DNA of 64,000 nucleotides from NCBI RefSeq assembly GCF_000772045.1, contig NZ_CP009754.1:4650001-4714000 (forward strand). Reading direction: 5' to 3'. This document shows, in pieces, positions 33,859 to 40,764 of the stretch; positions within the stretch are counted from its first letter, which is position 1, and each line of letters opens with the position of its first letter. Made by a program: the position numbers and the translations under genes. The notes under the pieces were generated by a model, which saw nothing but the letters and a program-made list of their open reading frames with translations, made no database searches and had not been told where the DNA came from. Source of the DNA: Streptomyces sp. CCM_MD2014. Lineage in GTDB: Bacteria; Actinomycetota; Actinomycetes; Streptomycetales; Streptomycetaceae.

Positions 33859-35607
33859 ATGGCTCAGTTCGGCTGCGGCGGCTCCCGCTGCACCTGCCAG
33901 GTCACCGCCGGCCCGGGCGTCACCGTCACCGGCAACGGTTCCGCCGGCGCCCCCTACGTCATCGAATCCGAAGCGGGCACGGTCACGTGTGACCAGGTCC
34001 GCCCCTGCATCTCCGCCGGAGACGGCGCCTCCTACGACCCGGCCACGGGGGTGGTCGCCGCACGACCGTCGACCGACGCCGGGAACAGCCTCGGCTTCGG
34101 GACGGACGGCGGCCTCCTGGTCCCGCCCGCCGGCGCGCCCGCCCTGGAGGCCGGGGACACGGACACCGTGGACACCACGGTCACGGGCGCCGGGGTGCCC
34201 GGGGACCCGTTCGTGGTCTCGGCGGACGTGAAGCTGGACCCGACGCCGCCGCAGGGCGGTACCAACCTGATCGGCTCCGGGGCGGAAGGCCTCTTCCTGG
34301 AGTGCGCCGACGTCCGCGGTTGCTTCACCGCCGGGGACGGCATCGCCTACGACCCGGACACGGGCGAGATCGCCGCCCGGGTCTCCGAGGACGCCGGGAA
34401 CCAAACGGTGATCGGAACGGACGGCGGGATCTACACCCCGGCCTCCGGCGGCTCCTCCACGTCCCTGGCCGCCGGGGACTCGGACACGGTGGACACCACC
34501 GTGGCAGGGAGCGGCACGGAGGCGGACCCCTTCGTGGTCTCCTCCACGGTCATCCTGGACCCCACCCCGCCGCAGGGCGGTACCAACCTGATCGGCTCCG
34601 GGACGGAAGGCCTCTTCCTGGAGTGCGCCGACGTCCGGGGATGCTTCACCGCCGGGGACGGCATCGCCTACGACGAGACCACGGGCGAGATCGCCGCGCG
34701 GCCGTCGACCGACGCCGGGAACGGCGTCTCCTTCGGCACGGACGGCGGCCTCTACGCGCCTGCCGCCTCCACGGCTCTGCAGGCCGGGGACACGAACACC
34801 GTGGACACCACGATCACGGGCACGGGGGAGGCCGGGGACCCGTACGTGGTGGCGGCGGACGTCATCGTGGCGCCGGAGCCGAACGGCCTGGAGGCCACGG
34901 ATGACGGGCTCCTGGTGGCGCCCTCGGCCGACGCCGGGAACCAGCTCACCATGGGCACGGACGGCCGGCTCTTCGTCCCGCCGGACGAGCCGCTGGAGAT
35001 CGGGTGCGGTCTCCAGGGCGACGGCACCGCGGCTGCGCCCCTGGCCGCCTTCCCCATCGCCGGGGAGCAGCCCTGGACGGATGACTGGGACTGCGACGCG
35101 GCGGCGAACAGCACGCTGAAGTGTGACCCGGGCACGGGAGCCCTGTGGACCCCGCCGGAGCACACCAGCGCGGCCGTCACCCTCCAGCAGAACCACCCGG
35201 TGACCGGGCTCGCCTTCACGGACACCGGCGGCGCCGTCGTCGTCTCCGAGGACGCCTGGTCCGCTGGCCAGTACACCGCGGACACCCTCACGACCTGCCG
35301 CGGCGTCTCCTACTCGGTCCGGTTCACCGGCCACCTCGAGGTGTCATGGACGGCCAACGCCCGGTTCGACGTCGGATACGCAATCCAGATCGACGGCGGC
35401 GGCCTGGCCGTGCGGCTCATGCACAGCATCCTCGCGGACGGGCCCGCCGGCCGGGAGCGCTGGACGTTCAACCTCTCGGAGGCCGCCGTCCTGCCCCCGC
35501 ACACCGGCAAGAACGTGCGGGTATACCCGGCCATCCGCGTGACCGCGGGCACCGCCACGATCCAACAGTGGATCACCGACACCGACCTCATCGTGATCAC
35601 CCGGTAA
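33859..35607 (+). CDS. modular tail fibre / spike protein
   Basis: 582 residues; start set by GGAG and the box rather than the GTG at 33820, which lies inside the box. A Cys-rich cap is followed by repeated 107-residue units (DTDTVDTTVTG ... PTPPQGGTNLIGSG ... GCFTAGDGIAYDPDTGEIAAR ... DAGN...GTDGGLYVP), encoded by near-identical DNA with a 321-bp period. The last 170 residues form a beta domain with RFDVGYAIQIDGGGLAVRLMHSIL, the likely receptor- or glycan-binding head. Confidence 0.7.
   Translation: MAQFGCGGSRCTCQVTAGPGVTVTGNGSAGAPYVIESEAGTVTCDQVRPCISAGDGASYDPATGVVAARPSTDAGNSLGFGTDGGLLVPPAGAPALEAGDTDTVDTTVTGAGVPGDPFVVSADVKLDPTPPQGGTNLIGSGAEGLFLECADVRGCFTAGDGIAYDPDTGEIAARVSEDAGNQTVIGTDGGIYTPASGGSSTSLAAGDSDTVDTTVAGSGTEADPFVVSSTVILDPTPPQGGTNLIGSGTEGLFLECADVRGCFTAGDGIAYDETTGEIAARPSTDAGNGVSFGTDGGLYAPAASTALQAGDTNTVDTTITGTGEAGDPYVVAADVIVAPEPNGLEATDDGLLVAPSADAGNQLTMGTDGRLFVPPDEPLEIGCGLQGDGTAAAPLAAFPIAGEQPWTDDWDCDAAANSTLKCDPGTGALWTPPEHTSAAVTLQQNHPVTGLAFTDTGGAVVVSEDAWSAGQYTADTLTTCRGVSYSVRFTGHLEVSWTANARFDVGYAIQIDGGGLAVRLMHSILADGPAGRERWTFNLSEAAVLPPHTGKNVRVYPAIRVTAGTATIQQWITDTDLIVITR
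34252..34680 (+). repeat. 321-bp period repeat in spike gene
   Basis: The segment from GCAGGGCGGTACCAACCTGA (34251) recurs at 34572 with very few differences over more than 100 bp, including the GCFTAGDGIAYD-coding stretch. In-frame (107 codons), so recombination could change spike length. Confidence 0.65.
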
Positions 35608-35619
35608 GGAGCCCTACCC

Positions 35620-35793
35620 GTGCGCTACTTCCTCAACGACGCCGGCGGATGGATGTCCGTGAGCGGTGACGCCGACCTCTTCAACGTCGTGCCGGACGGG
35701 TACCGGGAGGTGACGGAAGCCGAGTTCAACGAGGCGGCCGGCGTCATCACCCTGGAGCCGCCGCAGCCGAAGGACCCCGAGCCGGCCGAGTAA
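35620..35793 (+). CDS. small tail-region protein
   Basis: 57 residues: VRYFLNDAGGWMSVSGDADL ... EAEFNEAAGVITLEPPQ. AAGGAG lies 8-9 nt before the GTG. Short proteins beginning RYF(L/K)ND and ending in an acidic Pro-rich tail are common after fibre genes of Streptomyces phages (recollection). A terminator follows immediately. Confidence 0.6.
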   Translation: MRYFLNDAGGWMSVSGDADLFNVVPDGYREVTEAEFNEAAGVITLEPPQPKDPEPAE

Positions 35794-35803
35794 CGGCCCG
35801 CTG

Positions 35804-35834
35804 CTGTGGGCCGGGGAGCACCCCCGGCCCACAG
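35804..35834 (+). terminator. terminator after tail fibre unit
   Basis: Perfect 13-bp stem CTGTGGGCCGGGG / CCCCGGCCCACAG with a 5-nt loop. The left arm shares TGTGGGCCGGG with the start-associated box. Confidence 0.7.
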
Positions 35835-35835
35835 C

Positions 35836-35897
35836 TACACTCCCCGTAGCCGCTGGTTCTGGGCCGGGCCAAGGAACGTCCCCACACGGGAGACCTC
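35836..35897 (+). promoter_or_regulatory. start-associated element before lysis unit
   Basis: TACACT (35836-35841), box GCTGGTTCTGGGCCGGGC (35852-35869), 28 nt to TTG 35898. GCCAAG pairs with CTTGGC, enclosing GTC-CCC-acac-GGG-a-GAC; GGGAG in the inner 3' arm is the likely ribosome site. Confidence 0.65.
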
Positions 35898-36038
35898 TTG
35901 GCACCCGAAAGCCACCAGGCGGCGCCCGCCGTACGCGTCTCGTACGGCGTCTCCTCTCGGCCTCGCCGCCACCAGCTCCGCGCACGCCGCATTGCGCTGC
36001 CCGCATCCGGCCGGCCCGCCTGGAGGTGGTCACGGTGA
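35898..36038 (+). CDS. small basic protein before endolysin
   Basis: 46 residues from TTG, predicted because the start-associated box places a start codon here and GGGAG precedes it. The product (MAPESHQAAPAVRVSYGVSS then RPRRHQLRARR ...) is strongly basic. Its TGA overlaps the endolysin GTG (GTGA), so it may act as a coupled leader for the endolysin. No family recognised. Confidence 0.45.
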   Translation: MAPESHQAAPAVRVSYGVSSRPRRHQLRARRIALPASGRPAWRWSR

Positions 36039-36961
36039 AGTTCGTTGAGCGTGAGGACTGGGGCGCGCCGGCGTCGTCCCCGGCGGCCTACCTCGGGTCC
36101 GCCCGGGGCGTGAAGTTCCACTACCTGGGGACGGAGTACACCTCCCGGTCGCACTCCCTCTGTGACGACTACGTGAGGTCCATCCGCGCCTCCCACCTGG
36201 CGAACGTCCAGGAGAACTATGTGGACATCGCGTACACGGCCCTGGTGTGTGAGCACGGGTCCGTGTTCGAGGGGCGCGGCTCCCACAAGCGGCCGGGCGC
36301 GAACGGGAACGCGGACCTCAACTCCCGGGACTACGCCGTGTGCGCGCTCCTCGGCTCCAAGGGGCTGACGACCCCGCCGGATGCGATGCTCCACGGCCTT
36401 CGGGACGCCCTGGAGTGGCTGCGCCGGGACGGGAACGCCGGTACGTGGATCGGCGGCCACCGGGACGGCTACGCCACTGAGTGCCCCGGGGACAAGCTGT
36501 ACGCGTGGGTCCAGCGGGGCGCGCCCCGGCCGGGCTCGGCGCCGGCCCCGGCGGATGACGTCTACGTGGTGAAGGCGGGGGACTACCTCTCCGTCATCGC
36601 CCGGCGCCTGGACGTCCCTTGGAAGGAACTCGCGAAGGTCAACGGGCTCCGCGCCCCGTACACGATCTATCCGGGCCAGGAGCTCACCATCCCCGACGGG
36701 GCCGCCCGACCGGTGCCGCCGTTCCCCGGTACGGGGGCGTTCGTGATCGGCCGCTCCCACTCGGCCGTGGTCACGCTGGACGAGGGCCTGATCCGGGGCG
36801 GCTGGACGCGCCACCACGACGGCAACGGCTACCAGAAGGGGCCGGTGTTCACGGAGTACACCAGGCGGAACGTGGCGGACTTCCAGCGGTCCCGCGCCGA
36901 GCTCCGCGGGGACCCGGACGGCTACCCCGGCCCGCTTACCTGGCGCCTCCTCCTCTCCTAG
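36035..36961 (+). CDS. endolysin: N-acetylmuramoyl-L-alanine amidase with LysM
   Basis: 308 residues. GGAGG 8 nt before the GTG at 36035 decides the start. Residues 1-165 are an amidase_2/PGRP domain: zinc ligands His in KFHYLG, His in GGHRDG and Cys in TECPG, with the Tyr-rich strand VDIAYTALVCEHG. Residues about 178-225 are a LysM domain (YVVKAGDYLSVIARRLDVPWKELAKVNGL ... YPGQELTIP). The C-terminal 75 residues resemble a peptidoglycan-binding repeat (VADFQRSRAELRGDPDGYPGPLTW). It cleaves the amide bond between muramic acid and the stem peptide at lysis. Confidence 0.9.
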   Translation: MKFVEREDWGAPASSPAAYLGSARGVKFHYLGTEYTSRSHSLCDDYVRSIRASHLANVQENYVDIAYTALVCEHGSVFEGRGSHKRPGANGNADLNSRDYAVCALLGSKGLTTPPDAMLHGLRDALEWLRRDGNAGTWIGGHRDGYATECPGDKLYAWVQRGAPRPGSAPAPADDVYVVKAGDYLSVIARRLDVPWKELAKVNGLRAPYTIYPGQELTIPDGAARPVPPFPGTGAFVIGRSHSAVVTLDEGLIRGGWTRHHDGNGYQKGPVFTEYTRRNVADFQRSRAELRGDPDGYPGPLTWRLLLS

Positions 36962-36974
36962 ACGGGACTTCCGC

Positions 36975-37220
36975 ATGGCACAGCACGCACGCCGCCCGGT
37001 GGAGGCGAAGGTCAAGGCCGGGACGGCGCTCACCTACCTCGCCGGTGTCGCCGGGCTCTCCGTCGTCAACGCCGTCCAGGGTGACCCGCTCCTCATCGGC
37101 GGCCTCCCGGACTGGCTGGAGCCGTTCGTCCTCTCCCTCCTCCCGGCGGCAGGGTCGGCCATCGGCGGGTGGATAGCTCCGCACACCCCGGCACCGGACG
37201 CCGACGCGCAGGGCGGGTGA
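36975..37220 (+). CDS. holin
   Basis: 81 residues, 13 nt after the endolysin. A charged N-terminus precedes a hydrophobic helix (GTALTYLAGVAGLSVVNAV), then a turn with DPLLIGGLPDWLEP and a second hydrophobic helix (FVLSLLPAAGSAIGGWIAP), a two-helix plan common in Streptomyces phage holins. It would open the membrane for endolysin release. Confidence 0.75.
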   Translation: MAQHARRPVEAKVKAGTALTYLAGVAGLSVVNAVQGDPLLIGGLPDWLEPFVLSLLPAAGSAIGGWIAPHTPAPDADAQGG

Positions 37221-37223
37221 CCC

Positions 37224-37721
37224 GTGGCGGCTGAAACGGGAATCCCAGCTCTGGACACGGTCCTGGTGTGGGGCGGGGCGGTCTCCCTCGGCGCCGGCCT
37301 CCTCACCCTGGGGTGGCGGCTCGTCCGTGGCCTGGTCCGACTCGGCCGGCGGGTGGAGCACGTGATGGACGACTGGCAGGGGGAGGAGGCACGGCCCGGG
37401 GTGGCCGCGCGGCCGGGCGTCATGGAGCGCATGGCCGGGCTGGAGGGCCGTATGGGAGGGGTGGAGGAAGACCTCCGGCGTATCCGGCACGAGCTCTACC
37501 CCAACTCCGGGGAAAGCCTCCGGGACGCGGTGGACCTGGCGAACCATCGTCTGGCCCTCTTGTGCCCGGAGGAGCCCACCGGCCGTCCGGGGACGGGTGT
37601 CCCCGAGGGGGACAGGCGGGGAGACAACCGTCCCGAGCCAGGAGACGCGGACGGGTGGGCACCCGACGTGACCAGCGGGGACACCTCCGGGGACAACCCC
37701 GGGGACGCCGGGGGACAGTGA
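37224..37721 (+). CDS. lysis-region membrane protein with coiled coil
   Basis: 165 residues, 3 nt after the holin. One membrane helix (TVLVWGGAVSLGAGLLTLGWRLV), a basic stretch, then a heptad-like segment (MERMAGLEGRMGGVEEDLRRIRHEL) and a Gly-Asp-Thr tail encoded by GGGGACACC-type repeats that also occur in the gene at 11435. Similar to DUF2746-type proteins placed beside actinophage holins; possibly an antiholin or second holin. Confidence 0.6.
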   Translation: MAAETGIPALDTVLVWGGAVSLGAGLLTLGWRLVRGLVRLGRRVEHVMDDWQGEEARPGVAARPGVMERMAGLEGRMGGVEEDLRRIRHELYPNSGESLRDAVDLANHRLALLCPEEPTGRPGTGVPEGDRRGDNRPEPGDADGWAPDVTSGDTSGDNPGDAGGQ

Positions 37722-37746
37722 CGGAACGTCCGTCCCCCGCCTGACT

Positions 37747-37784
37747 GAGCGCCCGCTCCCAACCGTCCCGGGGAGCGGGCGCTC
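37747..37784 (+). terminator. terminator ending the late region
   Basis: Perfect 14-bp stem GAGCGCCCGCTCCC / GGGAGCGGGCGCTC with a 10-nt loop, 26 nt after the last lysis gene. Confidence 0.75.
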
Positions 37785-37803
37785 TGCCGTACCATCCCGG
37801 GCC

Positions 37804-38253
37804 ATGACGAAGAGCTCGGGCGAACGCACGACGACCACGGACGCGGACACGGAGGACCTGGAGGCCATCATCAGGAGCGCCGCGCCGACGCTCCTGGACG
37901 AGGCGTTCCGGGCCATGCTCGCCGAGCGAGAGCGGGCGCGTACGGCGCCGCCGGAGCCGGAGCCGGTCCTGCCCCGGCCGGACCCCGGCCCGGGCATCTT
38001 CGGGTACGGCGGGGAGGTCCGCTGGCACTGCCGGCACTGGTGCGGCTGGTACCACGCGGAGCGGCCCGACCTCGACGTGATCGGCCCCGTGGTGATCCCG
38101 GCGGACGGCGGCCCGGACGACGTCTCCGCGGCGATCACCCGGCAGGCGAAGGGACGTCATCAGGCCCGCCACGACCGGGTCTTGGCGGCCGTCACGGAGC
38201 ACTACGAGCAGGAGCACCAGGAGGCGGAGTCCGCTTCGCACTCCGGCCGGTGA
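37804..38253 (+). CDS. phage hypothetical protein, probably leaderless mRNA
   Basis: 149 residues. A TAnnnT hexamer (TACCAT, 37790-37795) ends 8 nt before the ATG and there is no ribosome site, so transcription probably starts at or next to the ATG. The N-terminal helix (EDLEAIIRSAAPTLLDEAFRAML) and Pro-rich linker are followed by RWHCRHWCGWYHAERPDLDV, a possible metal-binding patch, and a His/Glu-rich helical tail. Function unknown; sits between lysis and lysogeny regions. Confidence 0.6.
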   Translation: MTKSSGERTTTTDADTEDLEAIIRSAAPTLLDEAFRAMLAERERARTAPPEPEPVLPRPDPGPGIFGYGGEVRWHCRHWCGWYHAERPDLDVIGPVVIPADGGPDDVSAAITRQAKGRHQARHDRVLAAVTEHYEQEHQEAESASHSGR

Positions 38254-38303
38254 ACTAGGGTCGTCGGCGTCCAAGCTGGTGCTGCCAGATCGGATCCCAG
38301 GAA

Positions 38304-38339
38304 GAGCGCTCCGCCGGATGATGCCCCGGCGGGGCGCTC
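38304..38339. terminator. bidirectional terminator
   Basis: 14-bp stem (one G-T pair) GAGCGCTCCGCCGG / CCGGCGGGGCGCTC with an 8-nt loop, between convergent genes ending at 38253 (+) and 38345 (-). Confidence 0.65.
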
Positions 38340-38344
38340 GTCTT

Positions 38345-38533
38345 CTACGCGGCGGTAGCAGGCCGGTCGCAGCCGGGGCAGCCCGGGCAGCCGTCGACCC
38401 ACCGGGTGAGGAGGTGGAGCCACTGCGTGCTCCGGGCGTCGCTGGCTGGCTGTTCCATGAGGATTCGGATTCGCTCGTTGACCTCTTCCCGGGCAGGGCA
38501 GTAGAGGCCGTCTGGCCTGGTGGGGGAGGGCAT
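38345..38533 (-). CDS. small hypothetical protein
   Basis: 62 residues: a basic start (MPSPTRPDGLYCPAREEVNE), a helix (RIRILMEQPAS), and a C-terminal CPGCPGC cluster. TACCGT, a possible -10, ends only 6 nt before the ATG, consistent with a leaderless transcript divergent from the XRE-TPR gene. Real coding is likely but not certain. Confidence 0.5.
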   Translation of the reverse strand: MPSPTRPDGLYCPAREEVNERIRILMEQPASDARSTQWLHLLTRWVDGCPGCPGCDRPATAA

Positions 38534-38570
38534 ACACCTACGGTAAGGCCGACCGCCGACAGCCGGATAC

Positions 38571-38655
38571 GTCAACGCCCCGTGTGCTCGGGGGAGTCAC
38601 GGGGCGTCAACGCGAGTACCGTTTTGAGTGTCTAGGTCAAAACGGAGGCTCCAGT
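38571..38655. promoter_or_regulatory. divergent control region of the XRE-TPR regulator
   Basis: Two inverted repeats: CGCCCCGTG (38576-38584) / CACGGGGCG (38598-38606), flanked by direct GTCAACGC repeats (38571-38578, 38606-38613), and CCGTTTTGA (38619-38627) / TCAAAACGG (38637-38645). The latter abuts the ribosome site of the regulator gene. The likeliest reading is an autoregulatory operator. Confidence 0.5.
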
Positions 38656-39909
38656 ATGGCGCACAACTCAACCCCGTTGGGAGACACCGTCCGTGCGTAC
38701 CGTCGGACAGCGGGATGGACTCAGGAACGGCTCGCGGAGGAGGCCGGTCTCTCCCTGGGCACCGTAAGGAACATCGAGCAGCGCGGACACGCGAGGTTGG
38801 ACACTTTGAGTCAGGTCGCACAGGCATTTGACGTGCCGACCTCCGCCCTCTTCGCGCCGGGTGTCCCGCACCCGGTGGGCGAGGACGACAGCGCGAACCG
38901 GCAACTCCTGGCGTCCCTCCGGCAGGCGCTGATGCCGCCGGTAGGGATCGAGGGAGAGAACCTGGCGGACCCCGGCGAGGCGGCGGACATCCCGGCCATC
39001 CGGCGGTCGATCGAGGACGCCCTGTCTCTATACAACTCGGACCGGTACGAGTCGGTGGCCCTCATGCTCCCCGGGCTCCTGCGCCAGGCCGACGCCGCGG
39101 TGCTGGTTGCCGAGGAAGAGGAGCGGCAGCGGGAGGCCACCCTTGTGCGGGCCCACGCGCTCCTCCTGGCCGGGAAGTACCTGACGCAGGTACGGCAGTA
39201 CGACATGGCTTACCAGGCGCTCGTGGAGGGCATCAGACTGGGCCGGGAGCTGGACAGCACGCTGACCGCGGCGACCGGTGTCACGGGACTGTGCTGGCTA
39301 CTCCTCCGCCAGGACCGGTTCGACGAGGCGGAGCGGCTGGCGGCCACCACGGCCGAGGCCATCGAGCCCAAGCTGTCCACCGCGTCCCTGGGGGAACTGG
39401 CGGCGTGGGGGGAGCTCTGCCTCCGTGTCGCCGCCGCAGCCATCCGGAACAACCGGGACGATGAGGCCGAGCAGGCGCGGCGGATGGCGGCCACTGCAGC
39501 GTCCGCTATGGGACACGAACATCGGGACTACCGGACCCACTGGGGCCGCTTCGGCCCGGCCACTGTGGAGGTCAAGTCCGTGGAGGACCTTTCCCTGGCC
39601 GGTGACGCACACGGTGTCCTCAGCCGTAAGGACAAGGGCCTCCTGTCGAAGGAGAGTCTGGAGGCTGTAGGCCGGCCTGCCGCGATCAACTGGTACCGCC
39701 ACCGGCTGGACATCGCGAAGGCTCACGTAAAGGTTGGGTCGACGCAGGACGCCATGGAAGAGCTCGGACGCATCCGGAAGAGGGCGCCCTCCTGGATCCG
39801 GCACCAGCCCATGGCGCGGTACGTCATGGAAGACATCCTCAAGACCCGGAAGCGGACTCTTACGCGGGACATGCGGCAGATGGCCGGGTTCCTCAACGTC
39901 CGTGCCTGA
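38656..39909 (+). CDS. XRE-family regulator with TPR domain
   Basis: 417 residues. Residues 8-62 are a helix-turn-helix (LGDTVRAYRRTAGWTQERLAEEAGLSLGTVRNIEQ). The rest is helical repeats of TPR type (e.g. ARAHALLLAGKYLTQVRQYDMAYQALVEGIRLGREL), the plan of actinobacterial regulators that sense small ligands or peptides through TPRs. It precedes the eight-gene operon 40049-45617 and may control it and lysogeny; this is inference. Start ATG with CGGAGG 8 nt upstream. Confidence 0.78.
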   Translation: MAHNSTPLGDTVRAYRRTAGWTQERLAEEAGLSLGTVRNIEQRGHARLDTLSQVAQAFDVPTSALFAPGVPHPVGEDDSANRQLLASLRQALMPPVGIEGENLADPGEAADIPAIRRSIEDALSLYNSDRYESVALMLPGLLRQADAAVLVAEEEERQREATLVRAHALLLAGKYLTQVRQYDMAYQALVEGIRLGRELDSTLTAATGVTGLCWLLLRQDRFDEAERLAATTAEAIEPKLSTASLGELAAWGELCLRVAAAAIRNNRDDEAEQARRMAATAASAMGHEHRDYRTHWGRFGPATVEVKSVEDLSLAGDAHGVLSRKDKGLLSKESLEAVGRPAAINWYRHRLDIAKAHVKVGSTQDAMEELGRIRKRAPSWIRHQPMARYVMEDILKTRKRTLTRDMRQMAGFLNVRA

Positions 39910-39930
39910 CGGATCACCAGAAATACCAAG

Positions 39931-40030
39931 CTGGTTGGTAGTTAGCCAGTCACCCACGGCTAACTACCAACCGCGCTGTGTGGTCCACGCCACACCCCGG
40001 CCGTACGGTCCATGTACCAACCACTGGACC
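39931..40030. promoter_or_regulatory. operator-like repeats upstream of the lysogenic operon
   Basis: Perfect 15-bp inverted repeat GGTTGGTAGTTAGCC (39933-39947) / GGCTAACTACCAACC (39958-39972), loop 10 nt. The core TGGTTGGTA / TACCAACCA recurs at about 40015-40024. It may act as terminator for the regulator gene, operator for the downstream operon, or both. Confidence 0.5.
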
Positions 40031-40048
40031 TACGCCAGGGACACAGTC

Positions 40049-40219
40049 ATGCGTAGAACAACCGCCGACCGGCAACGGCGCCGCGCGCTGGTGGACATCT
40101 CGGTAACGGCCACCACGCCCGTGACGGAGCCCGGACCGGTCCTCCCTTTCCCCATCAACCCCCCGCTCCTCCCGCCGCGCGCCGAGCGCCCGCGCCGGAG
40201 CCTGGAGGCGGCCGAATGA
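40049..40219 (+). CDS. small basic protein, first gene of lysogenic operon
   Basis: 56 residues. CCAGGGA precedes the ATG. Arg-rich start (RRTTADRQRRRALVDISV), Pro-rich middle, basic end. The stop overlaps the next ATG. No family recognised. Confidence 0.5.
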   Translation: MRRTTADRQRRRALVDISVTATTPVTEPGPVLPFPINPPLLPPRAERPRRSLEAAE

Positions 40220-40764
40220 GCGGGGACGAGTTCGAGTGCATGGCCGTGGAGGGGACGGCCGTGACAACGCTGCCGGAACGGCAGCTCGCCGTGGGCCACT
40301 GGCTCCTCAGCGCCGCCGAGAACCGACAGACCGCACAAGGCCAGTGGGACGCCCAGGACCTGGCGCTCTTGCAGTGCGGCGGCATCCTCTCCGCCGTCCG
40401 TGTCCCGGCCCGCCTGGTGTGGGCGGCGGCCAGCTCCGAAGACCTCCACGTAGTGGACGACTACCTCCGCCGCTGGTTCGACAGCGGCGCAGTGCTCATG
40501 GACCTCCACTCCCTCCTGTACTACTTCCTGGTGCCCGGCACCACGCCGTGGCGGTGGACGGAACGGGAGTTCCCCGGCGTCCACTGTCTCGGCCGGGACG
40601 ACCACTACCTGGGAGTGCCCGCGCCCCGGCTCACGGAGCCGCGCGGGCGCGCGTACTGGTGCGTCCCGATGGACTCACCCGGTGACCTCTGCTACCCGGA
40701 CGAGGTGGAGGGGCTATTGAAGGCCGGCCGGGCGGCACGCGCCTTAGAGGGCGGCGCCCGATGA
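40216..40764 (+). CDS. hypothetical protein of lysogenic operon
   Basis: 182 residues, coupled on both sides by 4-nt overlaps. Predominantly alpha/beta: LAVGHWLLSAAENRQTAQGQ, VRVPARLVWAAASSEDLHVVDDYLRRWF, LMDLHSLLYYFLVPGT. Resembles uncharacterised Streptomyces proteins found beside similar regulators (recollection). Function unknown. Confidence 0.6.
   Translation: MSGDEFECMAVEGTAVTTLPERQLAVGHWLLSAAENRQTAQGQWDAQDLALLQCGGILSAVRVPARLVWAAASSEDLHVVDDYLRRWFDSGAVLMDLHSLLYYFLVPGTTPWRWTEREFPGVHCLGRDDHYLGVPAPRLTEPRGRAYWCVPMDSPGDLCYPDEVEGLLKAGRAARALEGGAR

Noticed and set aside
36026..36034. GTG 36026 as the endolysin start
   Set aside because: It overlaps the GGAGG that serves GTG 36035, which also couples to the upstream stop.
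1789..37680. GTGACCAGCG repeated at 1789, 11951, 25371 and 37669
   Set aside because: Only 10 bp, in unrelated contexts (intergenic and coding), with no conserved spacing; likely chance in GC-rich DNA apart from the two GGGGACACC tails.
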